NCBI GenBank assembly: GCA_016930595.1
Contig: JAFGGJ010000096.1
Location: 1-51,952, forward strand
Direction: 5' to 3'
DNA from: Planctomycetota bacterium
Lineage (GTDB): Bacteria; Planctomycetota; SZUA-567; JAFGGJ01
DNA: 51,952 nt
Part shown: positions 23,714-32,129 of the stretch, piece after piece
How the letters are laid out: each line of letters begins with the position of its first letter
How positions within the stretch are numbered: the stretch's first letter is position 1
Notes under the pieces: generated by a model
Seen by the model: only the letters and a program-made list of their open reading frames with translations
What the model was told of the DNA's origin: nothing
Database searches by the model: none
Program-made: the position numbers and the translations under genes

Positions 23714-24928
23714 GTGACAAACAGAGAAAAGGCCGTGGCGAGAGACCTTGCCAAGCGCGTCGCGGAAGCGGCGGCGGGAGAAGAAAACCGGAAATCCATA
23801 AAGCGCTGGCATGACGTCAACGCGCTCCGCGCGCCCGACAGGGCCCCCATATGGTGCCGGCCGGTGGGCGCATGGTCGGAAATACTGCCGGAAGAAGAAC
23901 TGGCCTGCAGCGATCCGTTGCTGCGGGACATGGAACGACGCTTCAGGCGGCAGCTCGTTAAACAAGAAATCGGCGATGACGAACCCGTTGAGGAATACTT
24001 TCCGGTGGAAGCCGTGTTCCGGGTCGACCCGGCCAACACGTGGGGGGTGGACGTGGGCAGGCACAGTCCCGACGAGGCAACGGGTGCATGGGGGTATGAC
24101 CCGCCGCTGAAAACGAAAACTGATTTCGACAGACTGCGCATGCCCGTCTTTACGTACGACCGGGAGACTTCCGCCGGACTTCTGGAAAAGACGAGCGATA
24201 TCCTGGGAGACATCCTGCCCGTCAGGCCGGTATGCGGGCCGAGGCTGGGCGGCACGCTGGGCACGGCAGCGGCCGAACTGCGCGGCCTGACTGAAATGAT
24301 GATGGACATGGCGATCAGCCCAGACCTTATGCACAGGCTGATGGGACACATCCGGGACGCCGTCCTGAAAAGCATGGATGCGGTGGAACAGACGGGGCTC
24401 CTGACACCGAACAACCACGGTCCCATGACGGCCAGCGAGCCCGTGGGACCGGCGCCCGGAACCAACGGCTGTTCGTTCGCCAACCTCTGGATGATGGCCA
24501 ACAGCCAGGAATTTGACCAGGTCTCTCCGCAGATGTGGGAGGAATTCTGCCTCAACTACCAGAAACCGATCTTCGAATGCTACGGACTGGTCGGCTATGG
24601 ATGCTGCGAGAACCTCACCCACAAGATGTCCGGCGTCCTTTCCATCGCCAACCTGCGGATATTCGTCTGCAGCGCATGGACTGACCTGGACAGGGTCATA
24701 GAAAAGGTCGGCGAAAAACACGTCATCATGTGGCGGCAGAAGGCGAGCGACGTGGTGTTCCCGGACGACGACGCCACGATAAGACGGGACCTGGATGAAG
24801 GCATGAAGCGCCTCAAGGGCCTGCACGTCCAGATCGTGCTGCGGGAACTGCAGACGCTGGCGGGGCATCCCGACAGGCTGCACGTGTGGACGAGGTACGC
24901 CCGCGAGGCGGCTGAAAAATACGCCTAG
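23714..24928 (+). CDS. uroporphyrinogen decarboxylase-family protein
   Basis: Protein of 404 residues, second URO-D-type TIM barrel of the window. The N-terminus is longer than usual (TNREKAVARDLAKRVAEAAA). RGLTEMMMDMAISPDLMHRL, MGHIRDAVLKSMDAVEQTG, DQVSPQMWEEFCLNYQKPIF and CENLTHKMSGVLSIANLRIF match uncharacterised methyltransferase-like members. GYGCCENLTHK holds adjacent Cys-Cys and a His that could bind the Zn used by such methyltransferases, but this is inference. GTG start with AAGGAG 6 bases before. Its TAG stop shares the palindromic CTAG with the stop of the convergent gene. Confidence 0.75.
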   Translation: MTNREKAVARDLAKRVAEAAAGEENRKSIKRWHDVNALRAPDRAPIWCRPVGAWSEILPEEELACSDPLLRDMERRFRRQLVKQEIGDDEPVEEYFPVEAVFRVDPANTWGVDVGRHSPDEATGAWGYDPPLKTKTDFDRLRMPVFTYDRETSAGLLEKTSDILGDILPVRPVCGPRLGGTLGTAAAELRGLTEMMMDMAISPDLMHRLMGHIRDAVLKSMDAVEQTGLLTPNNHGPMTASEPVGPAPGTNGCSFANLWMMANSQEFDQVSPQMWEEFCLNYQKPIFECYGLVGYGCCENLTHKMSGVLSIANLRIFVCSAWTDLDRVIEKVGEKHVIMWRQKASDVVFPDDDATIRRDLDEGMKRLKGLHVQIVLRELQTLAGHPDRLHVWTRYAREAAEKYA

Positions 24929-27093
24929 GGCGCCGTTATTTCGATCGTGAGCGTACGGGTGTTGGCGTTGCTGTCGGTCGCTTCGATGACGACCGGCGAG
25001 GCCGCCGGCAGCGTTATGGACTGCGACACCCAGTTACCCGCGCTTACCGTCCTCGGCACGCCGTCCACGAGAACGGCCGCGGGGACGAACGTGTCGTCGT
25101 CCACGGTGCCGCTCAGGATCGCTTCGGCGGCGGAAACCGCCGGAACGCCCGTGTCGGGCACAGCGGTGAAATGCCACACGGCTCCTCCCGTCACGCCGTT
25201 GAAGTTGACCGCATCTATGCGCCAGTAGTAATCGACCCCGAACTGCAGCGTCCCCGGGCCGAACACGGCGCCCGCCTGGGTGCACATGAATTCCGGGGAG
25301 GCGTGCGTCGCCGCCGCCACCGCAGCGGGGTCCGTGCCGAAATACACGTCGTACCCGGTCGCACGCAGCGCCAGGCCCCACGAAAGCATGGTGTCCAGCG
25401 GCACCGAAACGGCATCGTGCGCAGGCGTGGGCCCCGCAGCCTGATCGGGATAAAGCAGATCCGTTATTTCGTAATGCTGGTACGTGATTACGTACGGCGA
25501 AGCGTGCCCGGCGGGGGTCATTTCGTTCTGCAGAACATCCAGCCATGCACGCCCGTTCGGATGACGGTAGACACGGCTGCCGGTGCAGGTGTCCCACGTG
25601 CACAGGCCCGCGGAAGCGGCCAGCGACAGTTCCACGGGATCCCCTTCCATGTCTCCCCCCCTGAGCACCCTGAAGAACGACTGGTAGCCGTATTCGCTTT
25701 CCGTGGGCAGCGTGTTGTAGAAAGGAACGGCCAGGGCGAGGTTCGATGCGGCATCCACGCAGAGCGCCGGGCACCACGAGAAGTACTGGTCTTCCGACGG
25801 GTTCACCGGGTGCAGCTCGCGGTAAAGCCCCCAGGGCCCCCAGGCGCCGGGCCCCGTCGAAGGCCGCATGATGTAAAAGGCTTCGTCGTTGCCGAAGATA
25901 TGCGTATTGAGAGTTCCGTGCCAGCCCACGTGGACGTTGTCCACGGCGTCCGTTTCGATGTCGATCCAGTCGGTAAGGATGTCCCACATCCACTCTGGAT
26001 CGGTATCGATGTGGCCGGCGCGCGGGTCCCCCCATTCGGGGAAAGCCGCAAGCACGTTTTCCTCGGCCGACCACGTTCCTGAAGAAAAGTCCCGGACGAG
26101 ATACGCGATCTGCCAGTACCCGCCGTTGGGAGTGGTGGTGGACCACGTACCCGCGCTGCGTATGGATTTTGTGTACACGACGTGCGCGTTCTTCTGGCTG
26201 TCCAGCGCCAGCGACGGCGTCGATCCGGACATGGGTATCGCTTCGGTCTGCCAGACGATGGTGCCGGCGTCGCCTTCATCACAGTTGGTCGACCACAGAT
26301 AGCTGGCGCCGACCGAGACGAAATGCACCTCGGTGTCGCTCACGGCGACGATATCCGGGCCGTTGTTGGTGCGCCTGTCGGTGACGCCGGTTATCACGGG
26401 GGCTTCCATCACCCATGAACCGCCGTTGTTGAAAATGCGCCGGTAGTACGTGTTGTGGGCGCCGCCGGCGTATTCATACCAGACCACGTGGACGGCGTTG
26501 GGACTCGCGGCGATCGCCGGATGCGAACGGATATTGCCTTCGCCGAAACCGAGCTGCGCGGGAGGGATATCCCAGGTCACGGCGCCCGTGTCCTGGTCCT
26601 GGGTGCCGCGCCGGTACATCACCTTTGTGCCGGCGGGACGGCCGTGATCCTGCCATACGCAGTGTATCCTGCCGGAAGCATCTCTTACGACCTTGGTGGA
26701 ATGATTGCCCGCCGTTGCGCGCTCGTATGCCGTGAGCCCGACGGGAGTCTCCCCGAAACGGAAGACGTACACGTATGCCGTCGCGGTGTTGTCGACCGCG
26801 CTGGCGTACGGTTCGCCCGTCCACGACGTCCACGTCACTTCGGTTCCGCCGAGCGGGTAGGCGGCGCCGGCGGGCTCGTAGGTCACCTGGAGCCCCCCCG
26901 CTGTTGCGGAAACGAGAAGTTCATGCAGGGGGGAATCGGCGTCGGAGATCTCCACTGCGCCGGGCGCGGGTATCTCGACAGCAAGCAGTTCCGGGAGCAC
27001 TATGTCCTCGGGGAAAACCGGCGTCTGGACAAGGAAAATAATCGCCGCGCAGAACCCCGCGGCCGCCGGAATCCTCCGTACGATTTCATTCAT
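24925..27093 (-). CDS. secreted propeller/fibronectin-type multidomain protein
   Basis: Protein of 722 residues with a signal peptide (about 1-29). About 60-560 is a beta-propeller-like region with repeated strands such as STKVVRDASGRIHCVWQDHG, SHPAIAASPNAVHVVWYEYA and STPSLALDSQKNAHVVYTKS, the pattern of BNR-like propellers. About 560-650 is a fibronectin-III-like module of the type abundant in Planctomycetes (SVPLDTMLSWGLALRATGYD, VYFGTDPAAV, DYYWRIDAVNFNGVTGGAVW). The last ~75 residues are the Ig-like module opening LSGTVDDD that is also found in two other secreted proteins here. No catalytic residues are obvious, so it may be a polysaccharide-binding or surface protein. GGAAGGGG precedes the ATG. 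Confidence 0.75.
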   Translation of the reverse strand: MNEIVRRIPAAAGFCAAIIFLVQTPVFPEDIVLPELLAVEIPAPGAVEISDADSPLHELLVSATAGGLQVTYEPAGAAYPLGGTEVTWTSWTGEPYASAVDNTATAYVYVFRFGETPVGLTAYERATAGNHSTKVVRDASGRIHCVWQDHGRPAGTKVMYRRGTQDQDTGAVTWDIPPAQLGFGEGNIRSHPAIAASPNAVHVVWYEYAGGAHNTYYRRIFNNGGSWVMEAPVITGVTDRRTNNGPDIVAVSDTEVHFVSVGASYLWSTNCDEGDAGTIVWQTEAIPMSGSTPSLALDSQKNAHVVYTKSIRSAGTWSTTTPNGGYWQIAYLVRDFSSGTWSAEENVLAAFPEWGDPRAGHIDTDPEWMWDILTDWIDIETDAVDNVHVGWHGTLNTHIFGNDEAFYIMRPSTGPGAWGPWGLYRELHPVNPSEDQYFSWCPALCVDAASNLALAVPFYNTLPTESEYGYQSFFRVLRGGDMEGDPVELSLAASAGLCTWDTCTGSRVYRHPNGRAWLDVLQNEMTPAGHASPYVITYQHYEITDLLYPDQAAGPTPAHDAVSVPLDTMLSWGLALRATGYDVYFGTDPAAVAAATHASPEFMCTQAGAVFGPGTLQFGVDYYWRIDAVNFNGVTGGAVWHFTAVPDTGVPAVSAAEAILSGTVDDDTFVPAAVLVDGVPRTVSAGNWVSQSITLPAASPVVIEATDSNANTRTLTIEITAP

Positions 27094-27322
27094 CTGACGC
27101 CCCTTCCGCCGGACGGTCGCAGACCTGATGACATCATTTTCTGTGCCGAAGTCCCCCGGTCAAACACTGTTTCGGCCGAACGGGGAAAACGGCCGCGGCG
27201 CCCTCCTTCCAGCCGCTCCTGAAATCTGCCCGGAGGGGGCGAAACCTCCTCCTGCCAGGCGCAGCCCGTTTTTTAATGGCCATGCCGCCCGTTCATGTGT
27301 ATGAAAACCCTTGGGTGCATGG

Positions 27323-27328
27323 TAGAAT
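27323..27328 (+). promoter_or_regulatory. predicted -10 element of the kinase operon
   Basis: TAGAAT at 27323-27328, 18 bases before the ATG; a convincing -35 is missing. It lies in the 252-base divergent gap, where a TGATGACATCA inverted repeat (27126-27136) is near the other gene. Confidence 0.35.
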
Positions 27329-27345
27329 ACCCGGGGGAGGAACGC

Positions 27346-30300
27346 ATGTCCGAGTACAGGCCGCGGTTCGACAGGTACGAGATCCGCGAAGAAGTCTCAC
27401 GCGGATCGATGGGAGTCGTCTACCGCGCCTTCGACCCCATCCTGCGGCGGGAAGTCGCCATAAAGGTCCTGGCACAGGGACGCTGCGCCAACGAAGACGA
27501 CATCGCCCGCTTCATGCGCGAAGCCCGCGTGGTGGCAAGGCTCTCGCACCCCAACATAGTACCCGTGCATGAAGTCGGCGAACACGAAGGCAGCCCGTAC
27601 TTCACCATGGACTTCATAGACGGCAAGGTGCTTTCCAGGGTCCTCCGCGAAGGCGGCAGCCTTCAGCCACGCCGGGCCGTGCAGATCGTCAACCAGGTGG
27701 CCGTGGCGCTGCTGGCCGCCCATGCCAAGGGCCTTATTCACCGGGACATCAAACCGTCAAACGTGATGCTCACAAACGACGGCCACGTGCTGCTGATGGA
27801 TTTTGGCCTCGCCAAGGACATGTCGGCGGATACCGTCAGGACGCAGAGCGGCACCACGATAGGCACACCCGCCTACATGCCCCCCGAACAGGCCAGGGGC
27901 GAAACCGCCGCCATCGGCGTCCGCAGCGACGTCTACAGCCTCGGGGCGGTCCTGTTCGAATGCCTTACGGGTAGGGCGCCCTTCGAAGGCGAGGGCATGG
28001 TGGAAGTGGTGATGCGCGTCCTGGAAGACCCTCCTCCTCTCCTCAGAAAACTCAACTCCCGCATACCGCGCGACCTGGAAACAATCGTACTGAAGTGCCT
28101 GGAGAAGTCCCCGGACGACCGCTACCCTTCCATGGTGGAATTCCAGCGCGACCTGCAGCATTACCTGGAAGGGGAAGCCATCGAGGCGCACAGGGTCGGC
28201 ATTGTGCGCCGGGCCGGGCGCAAGATAGCAAGACACGGGAAACTGCTTGCCGGCCTGCTGACGGGAGCCGCCATAGCCACGTTCCTTATAGCGCTGCTCA
28301 TAAAATACGGCGCGCCGACTCAGCCTGAAAAGAGCGAAAGCCTGGCATTGAGCGCTTCCATACCGCAGGACGGCGAACTCGATCCCGCGGTCTGGAGAAC
28401 AAACGCGGGATACCTGGATTATGACGCCGGCGCAGGCATCCTGCGCGCCAGCCTTACCGGCAAGGAAGTCGTGGTCCAGGAACTCTACTACGGCAACTTC
28501 CGGGCAGTGCTGGATTTCCTCGCGTCCGAAGGAAAAGGCTCGCTGGGGCTGAAAGTGTTCGGACAGGAAGGCGTCATGTTCATGGCGGCGCTGGGACCGG
28601 ACGGCATCCTCCGACTGGTGGGCCCCATGGACCTCGAAGACTACTCCCCCAAGAGACCTTTCAACAAAACGCGCCTGCTTGCCGCCGCCCGAGCGGGGCC
28701 ACTTGCCGCCGGCAAGACCTACCGGCTCGAGCTGCGCCGGTCCAACATGGGCCTGTCGGTGTACCTCATCGAAGCTCCCGTCACACCCTCGTTGACGCTC
28801 GTTCCTCCCCTGGCCCACATCGAATACAAGGGACTTCAACTCTCCAACTGGCACAATAAGAATGAACAGGTGGGGGTGTTCGGCGTGGGCGAGCGCATGG
28901 CCGCCGGAGAGCTGAAGATCTGGCTGGAAATACCCGGCTTCCATACGCCGCTTGCCAGTGCTAACGACAGGTTCTACAGGGGCGACTACAACGGGGCGCG
29001 CAGCGCGTACCAGGCCCTGGTGCAGGACAACACCGCAAGGCCCGATATCCGCCTGAAAGCAATGCTCCACCTCGCATTCTACCATGAAATAAAGTACGAA
29101 TATCCCGAGGCACTCAACCTGCTTGACCGGGTAATCGAGGGCCTTGCGGCGGATGAAAGCCAGGCGGAACTCTTCGAATGCGCCTGGGTCCGGCGCGCCA
29201 TCCTGCTTACCAAGATGAAGGAATGGCGCATGGCTGCCGACGCCTACAGGGCGCTGGAACATCCCGCGAACCTCCAATGGAAATGGGAATTCCTGCCGGC
29301 GGCCGAGACCATGCTCCTGGGCGGGCAGATGGACACGGCCGTCGAACTCTACTCGGCCTGTGCGGAAATATATCCTCCCGATGCAATCCCGGACAGGCTC
29401 AAAGTGGCGGCTTACCGCCTGATAGATTCCGGCGAACTGGCCTACGCGGTGCTGTTCCTCGAAGCGGTGCACTACCCCGGCAGGATGGACGCCCTCAACC
29501 GGCTGGTGGAAAAAGCCCGGAGCGACGAAAACGGCCCGGCCCTCATAAAAGCCTGCTCGCTGCTTGCGGAAGAAGCGCACGGGCCCCAATACGATAAGGT
29601 CGTCGCCTCCCTCGCCTCGGTAGCGGTCGATACTGCAGGCACGGACCCCGTCCTGCTCAAGGAACTGGTGGCACGTCTCGGCGGCCTCAGGAGAGAAGTC
29701 ACCAGCAGGGCCCTGTGGCTGGCCGTCGGAAGCGGCAGGTTCCGCGAATTCGGCACACTGCTTTCGCTCGGGCGCATGGCCGCTCCCCTGCCGGGCGAAT
29801 CCCTAAATGAAACCGCCGCGGCCCTCTTGAAAAGCAACCGCTACGCGGACGTGCTCGACGTGTATGCCGGAACGCCGGCCGACGACCTGCTGCCCTACGC
29901 CCTGTCCGCAGCGGAACAACTGGTCGACATGCAGATGACCGGGCAGGTGGAGGAATTCCTGAACAGCCTGGCCGCCCGCGGCCGCATCGACGACCGCGTC
30001 GTTCAGCTGTCGAACAAATGCGCCCAGATCGCCGTCAGGGCAAATCCCCTGCCCGATACGCTGGTGAACCATGCCAAGGGGCCGTTCTTCGTGGCGAAGA
30101 ACCTCCCCGGCCTGCTCCGGACCCTGGTCGTCGCCACGCCTCGCGAGCGCCGCCCGTACATCGTCATGCAGGTCTGGGAAAAAATGCTCGCCGAGCACCT
30201 CGAAACCGCCTACCCGGCGCTTGTCGAAGCCAGCGCGGAGGTGGTCGCCGACATGGAAGGGCCCCTCCCCTGGCGGGAAGCCGAATCCTTTACGGAACTC

Positions 30301-30801
30301 AGCGAGAAATTCATCGAACTGGCGGGGGGGCGGCCCGCGGCGCTCCTGGCTCTCGCCGACCTCATGTGTATCATGGAACACCCGGAAAAAGCCGCCGTCC
30401 TATGGGAAAAGATCGCTTTCCAGAAAATCGGCGCCACGCGCAGCCAGATAGGAAACGCCGCCTTCATGGAAGGTCTCTACTTCCAGCTTACCGGCGACGG
30501 CGCACAGGCCGGTTCCTTTCTCCGGCTGGCGGGGTTTTCCGGCTGGAAATACTCCGGCTATGGAGCGGACACGCTGGACAGGTTCGTCAAGGCGCTCCAG
30601 GGCGGCGACCGCCGGACGGCCCTGGAACTCTACGGGCCTCTCCTGAAAACAGTACCCGACGGCGCGATAAAGTCTCTTCTCATGTACTACAGCCCGCTGT
30701 GGCAACCCGTCCCGCATCAGCCTCCACAGCCGGAGACTGCCGGGGAGCCGGCGGATGAACCGGTCACCGACGGAAAGGAAGAAGATGGAAAACCTGAATA
30801 G
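27346..30801 (+). CDS. transmembrane Ser/Thr protein kinase with large sensor region
   Basis: Hanks-type (PknB-like) kinase of 1151 residues. The kinase domain (about 8-270) has Lys40 (EVAIKV), Glu59 (MREARVVARL), catalytic Asp134 (HRDIKPSN) and Asp152 of DFG (MDFGLAK), plus PPEQARG in the activation segment; all core residues are present. The Gly loop is SRGSMGVVY, with Ser at the first Gly. A membrane segment (about 303-323, LLAGLLTGAAIATFLIALLI) is followed by a concanavalin-like beta region (about 335-550) and a long TPR-like helical region to the C-terminus. It probably phosphorylates partner proteins in response to an envelope signal. GGGGGAGG precedes the ATG. Its end overlaps the ACP gene by 17 bases. 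Confidence 0.93.
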   Translation: MSEYRPRFDRYEIREEVSRGSMGVVYRAFDPILRREVAIKVLAQGRCANEDDIARFMREARVVARLSHPNIVPVHEVGEHEGSPYFTMDFIDGKVLSRVLREGGSLQPRRAVQIVNQVAVALLAAHAKGLIHRDIKPSNVMLTNDGHVLLMDFGLAKDMSADTVRTQSGTTIGTPAYMPPEQARGETAAIGVRSDVYSLGAVLFECLTGRAPFEGEGMVEVVMRVLEDPPPLLRKLNSRIPRDLETIVLKCLEKSPDDRYPSMVEFQRDLQHYLEGEAIEAHRVGIVRRAGRKIARHGKLLAGLLTGAAIATFLIALLIKYGAPTQPEKSESLALSASIPQDGELDPAVWRTNAGYLDYDAGAGILRASLTGKEVVVQELYYGNFRAVLDFLASEGKGSLGLKVFGQEGVMFMAALGPDGILRLVGPMDLEDYSPKRPFNKTRLLAAARAGPLAAGKTYRLELRRSNMGLSVYLIEAPVTPSLTLVPPLAHIEYKGLQLSNWHNKNEQVGVFGVGERMAAGELKIWLEIPGFHTPLASANDRFYRGDYNGARSAYQALVQDNTARPDIRLKAMLHLAFYHEIKYEYPEALNLLDRVIEGLAADESQAELFECAWVRRAILLTKMKEWRMAADAYRALEHPANLQWKWEFLPAAETMLLGGQMDTAVELYSACAEIYPPDAIPDRLKVAAYRLIDSGELAYAVLFLEAVHYPGRMDALNRLVEKARSDENGPALIKACSLLAEEAHGPQYDKVVASLASVAVDTAGTDPVLLKELVARLGGLRREVTSRALWLAVGSGRFREFGTLLSLGRMAAPLPGESLNETAAALLKSNRYADVLDVYAGTPADDLLPYALSAAEQLVDMQMTGQVEEFLNSLAARGRIDDRVVQLSNKCAQIAVRANPLPDTLVNHAKGPFFVAKNLPGLLRTLVVATPRERRPYIVMQVWEKMLAEHLETAYPALVEASAEVVADMEGPLPWREAESFTELSEKFIELAGGRPAALLALADLMCIMEHPEKAAVLWEKIAFQKIGATRSQIGNAAFMEGLYFQLTGDGAQAGSFLRLAGFSGWKYSGYGADTLDRFVKALQGGDRRTALELYGPLLKTVPDGAIKSLLMYYSPLWQPVPHQPPQPETAGEPADEPVTDGKEEDGKPE

Positions 30802-31045
30802 CCGCATAAAAGAACTCCTCGTTGAAATGCTCTTCCTGGACGGCGTAGACCCGGCTTCCATCGGGGACGGCGACAACCTGGAAGAAACGCTCGGCGTGGA
30901 TTCAGTCGCTCTCTTCCAGGTCGTGGCGGGCCTGGAGGAGGCTTTCGACATAAGGGTCGAGGACGACGACTTCAACGCCGAGACTTTCGCCACCGTGAAC
31001 GGCATCGCCGGTTTCGTCGAAGGAAAACTCTCTGTTGACGAGTGA
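30785..31045 (+). CDS. acyl carrier protein-like protein
   Basis: Small acidic four-helix protein of 86 residues. The phosphopantetheine site is LGVDSVALFQVVAGLEE, with the Ser in the canonical D-S-V/L context; the C-terminal helix (TVNGIAGFVEGKL) fits ACP. It is not next to fatty acid synthesis genes. It overlaps the kinase gene by 17 bases and the hydrolase gene by 11 bases, so it is part of a specialised cluster and not likely the housekeeping AcpP. GGAAAGGA precedes the ATG. Role: carrying an acyl or other thioester group that the neighbouring hydrolase might release or transfer (inference). Confidence 0.88.
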   Translation: MENLNSRIKELLVEMLFLDGVDPASIGDGDNLEETLGVDSVALFQVVAGLEEAFDIRVEDDDFNAETFATVNGIAGFVEGKLSVDE

Positions 31046-31835
31046 CTTTACCGTAGAACGCGGCTACTCCGGCCGGACCTGCGTGGCCCTCTATAAACCA
31101 CGCGGAACCCCCGGGCAAACGGTCGTTATCGTGCCTTCCATCGGCGACGAGCGCCGTTCCCTCGTCAGGAGCGAAGTCGAAATAGCCGGCATGCTCGCGG
31201 CCGGCGGGCATACCGCCGCAAGGTTCGATTTCGCCGGCGACGGGGCGTCGCCGAGGTTGAGGTCCCTGGATGCGGTGCTCGACGACCTGGACACCGTCAT
31301 GAAACTGGCCGGCGCCCCAGTGACCGCGGTGGCCTTCAGGGCCGGGGCGTGCCTGCTCGGCATGTTCCTGGCGGCAGGCCGCGGCCCCTCAGAAATCCGC
31401 CTCTGTGTCGTGGGACCGGTTACGGGCGGGGAGTTCCTGCGGGAAACCCGCCGCCGGGCAAGCCTCCGCTCGATGCTGACCTCCGGTACCGCCGGCGGCA
31501 ATACGGATTCGGACGTGCTCGACCTGGCGGGGGACGTGTATGACTCCGCCTTCCGCAAAGCCCTGGAAACGCCTTTCGCCCCGTCCGGACTCGCAGGAGA
31601 TATCCTCGCCCTGGAGATCGGCCCCCGCGGCACCCCCGGCAAGGATGCCGCCTCCCTCGTGCGAGCCTTTACCGGCGGCGGCCTCAAGCCTTTTCAGCCG
31701 GCTTCCCGCGTGCCGGGGTTGATTGGTCCGGACGGCGATGGTATCATGGTCTGGAAGCACCCCGTCATATGGGGTGAAGTGGAACACTCCGACGTGCGTC
31801 CCTTGAAAGAAACGGTTTCCGCTTTCATTGCGTGA
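31035..31835 (+). CDS. alpha/beta-hydrolase-like protein with altered nucleophile elbow
   Basis: Protein of 266 residues with the layout of alpha/beta hydrolases similar to those in exosortase-associated gene sets. VVIVPSIGDERRSLVRSEVE matches the oxyanion-side loop, LAAGGHTAARFDFAGDGASP matches the second strand and D-x-x-G-x-G-x-S turn. At the nucleophile elbow (usually GxSxG) it has AFRAGAC, with Arg in place of Ser, as seen in some exosortase-linked members. The catalytic His candidate is near VEHSD at the C-terminus. Activity is therefore uncertain. TTG start within the end of the ACP gene, pointing to coupling. No PEP-CTERM tail or exosortase gene is seen in this window. Confidence 0.65.
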   Translation: MTSDFTVERGYSGRTCVALYKPRGTPGQTVVIVPSIGDERRSLVRSEVEIAGMLAAGGHTAARFDFAGDGASPRLRSLDAVLDDLDTVMKLAGAPVTAVAFRAGACLLGMFLAAGRGPSEIRLCVVGPVTGGEFLRETRRRASLRSMLTSGTAGGNTDSDVLDLAGDVYDSAFRKALETPFAPSGLAGDILALEIGPRGTPGKDAASLVRAFTGGGLKPFQPASRVPGLIGPDGDGIMVWKHPVIWGEVEHSDVRPLKETVSAFIA

Positions 31836-31850
31836 AAGGCGTCCTCTAAA

Positions 31851-32129
31851 ATGGCCGTCCCTGAAACGGTACGCAATCTGCTCGGCGAAAACGTCGTGGT
31901 CGATACGGACACGCATCTTATCTACCTGGGCATCCTCAAGGAAGTGGGCGACGATTATCTTCTCCTGGGCGAAGTGGACGTCCATTCGCAGTACGACAGC
32001 CATTCCAGCCGGGAAATTTACCTGATGGACGCCGGTAAATACGGCATCCGCCAGAACCGGAAAGGCACCGTTGTGCTGCTGTCAAGAGTGGTGGGAGTTT
32101 CCAGACTCGATGATATCACCAAGTACTGA
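31851..32129 (+). CDS. small beta-rich conserved-type protein (possibly Sm-like)
   Basis: Protein of 92 residues with alternating strands: NVVVDTDTHLIYLGILKEVG, DDYLLLGEVDVHSQYD and TVVLLSRVVGVSRLDDI. The pattern of a strand-turn-strand with LGEVDVH resembles small Sm/LSm-like barrels, and similar proteins are, to my knowledge, widespread in Planctomycetes. Function unknown. It is 15 bases after the hydrolase gene and its end overlaps the next gene by 20 bases. AAAGGCG lies about 9 bases before the ATG. Confidence 0.6.
   Translation: MAVPETVRNLLGENVVVDTDTHLIYLGILKEVGDDYLLLGEVDVHSQYDSHSSREIYLMDAGKYGIRQNRKGTVVLLSRVVGVSRLDDITKY

Noticed and set aside
27757..29589. Antisense open frame of 610 codons opposite the kinase gene
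   Set aside because: Shadow of the kinase reading frame; no motif or ribosome binding site.
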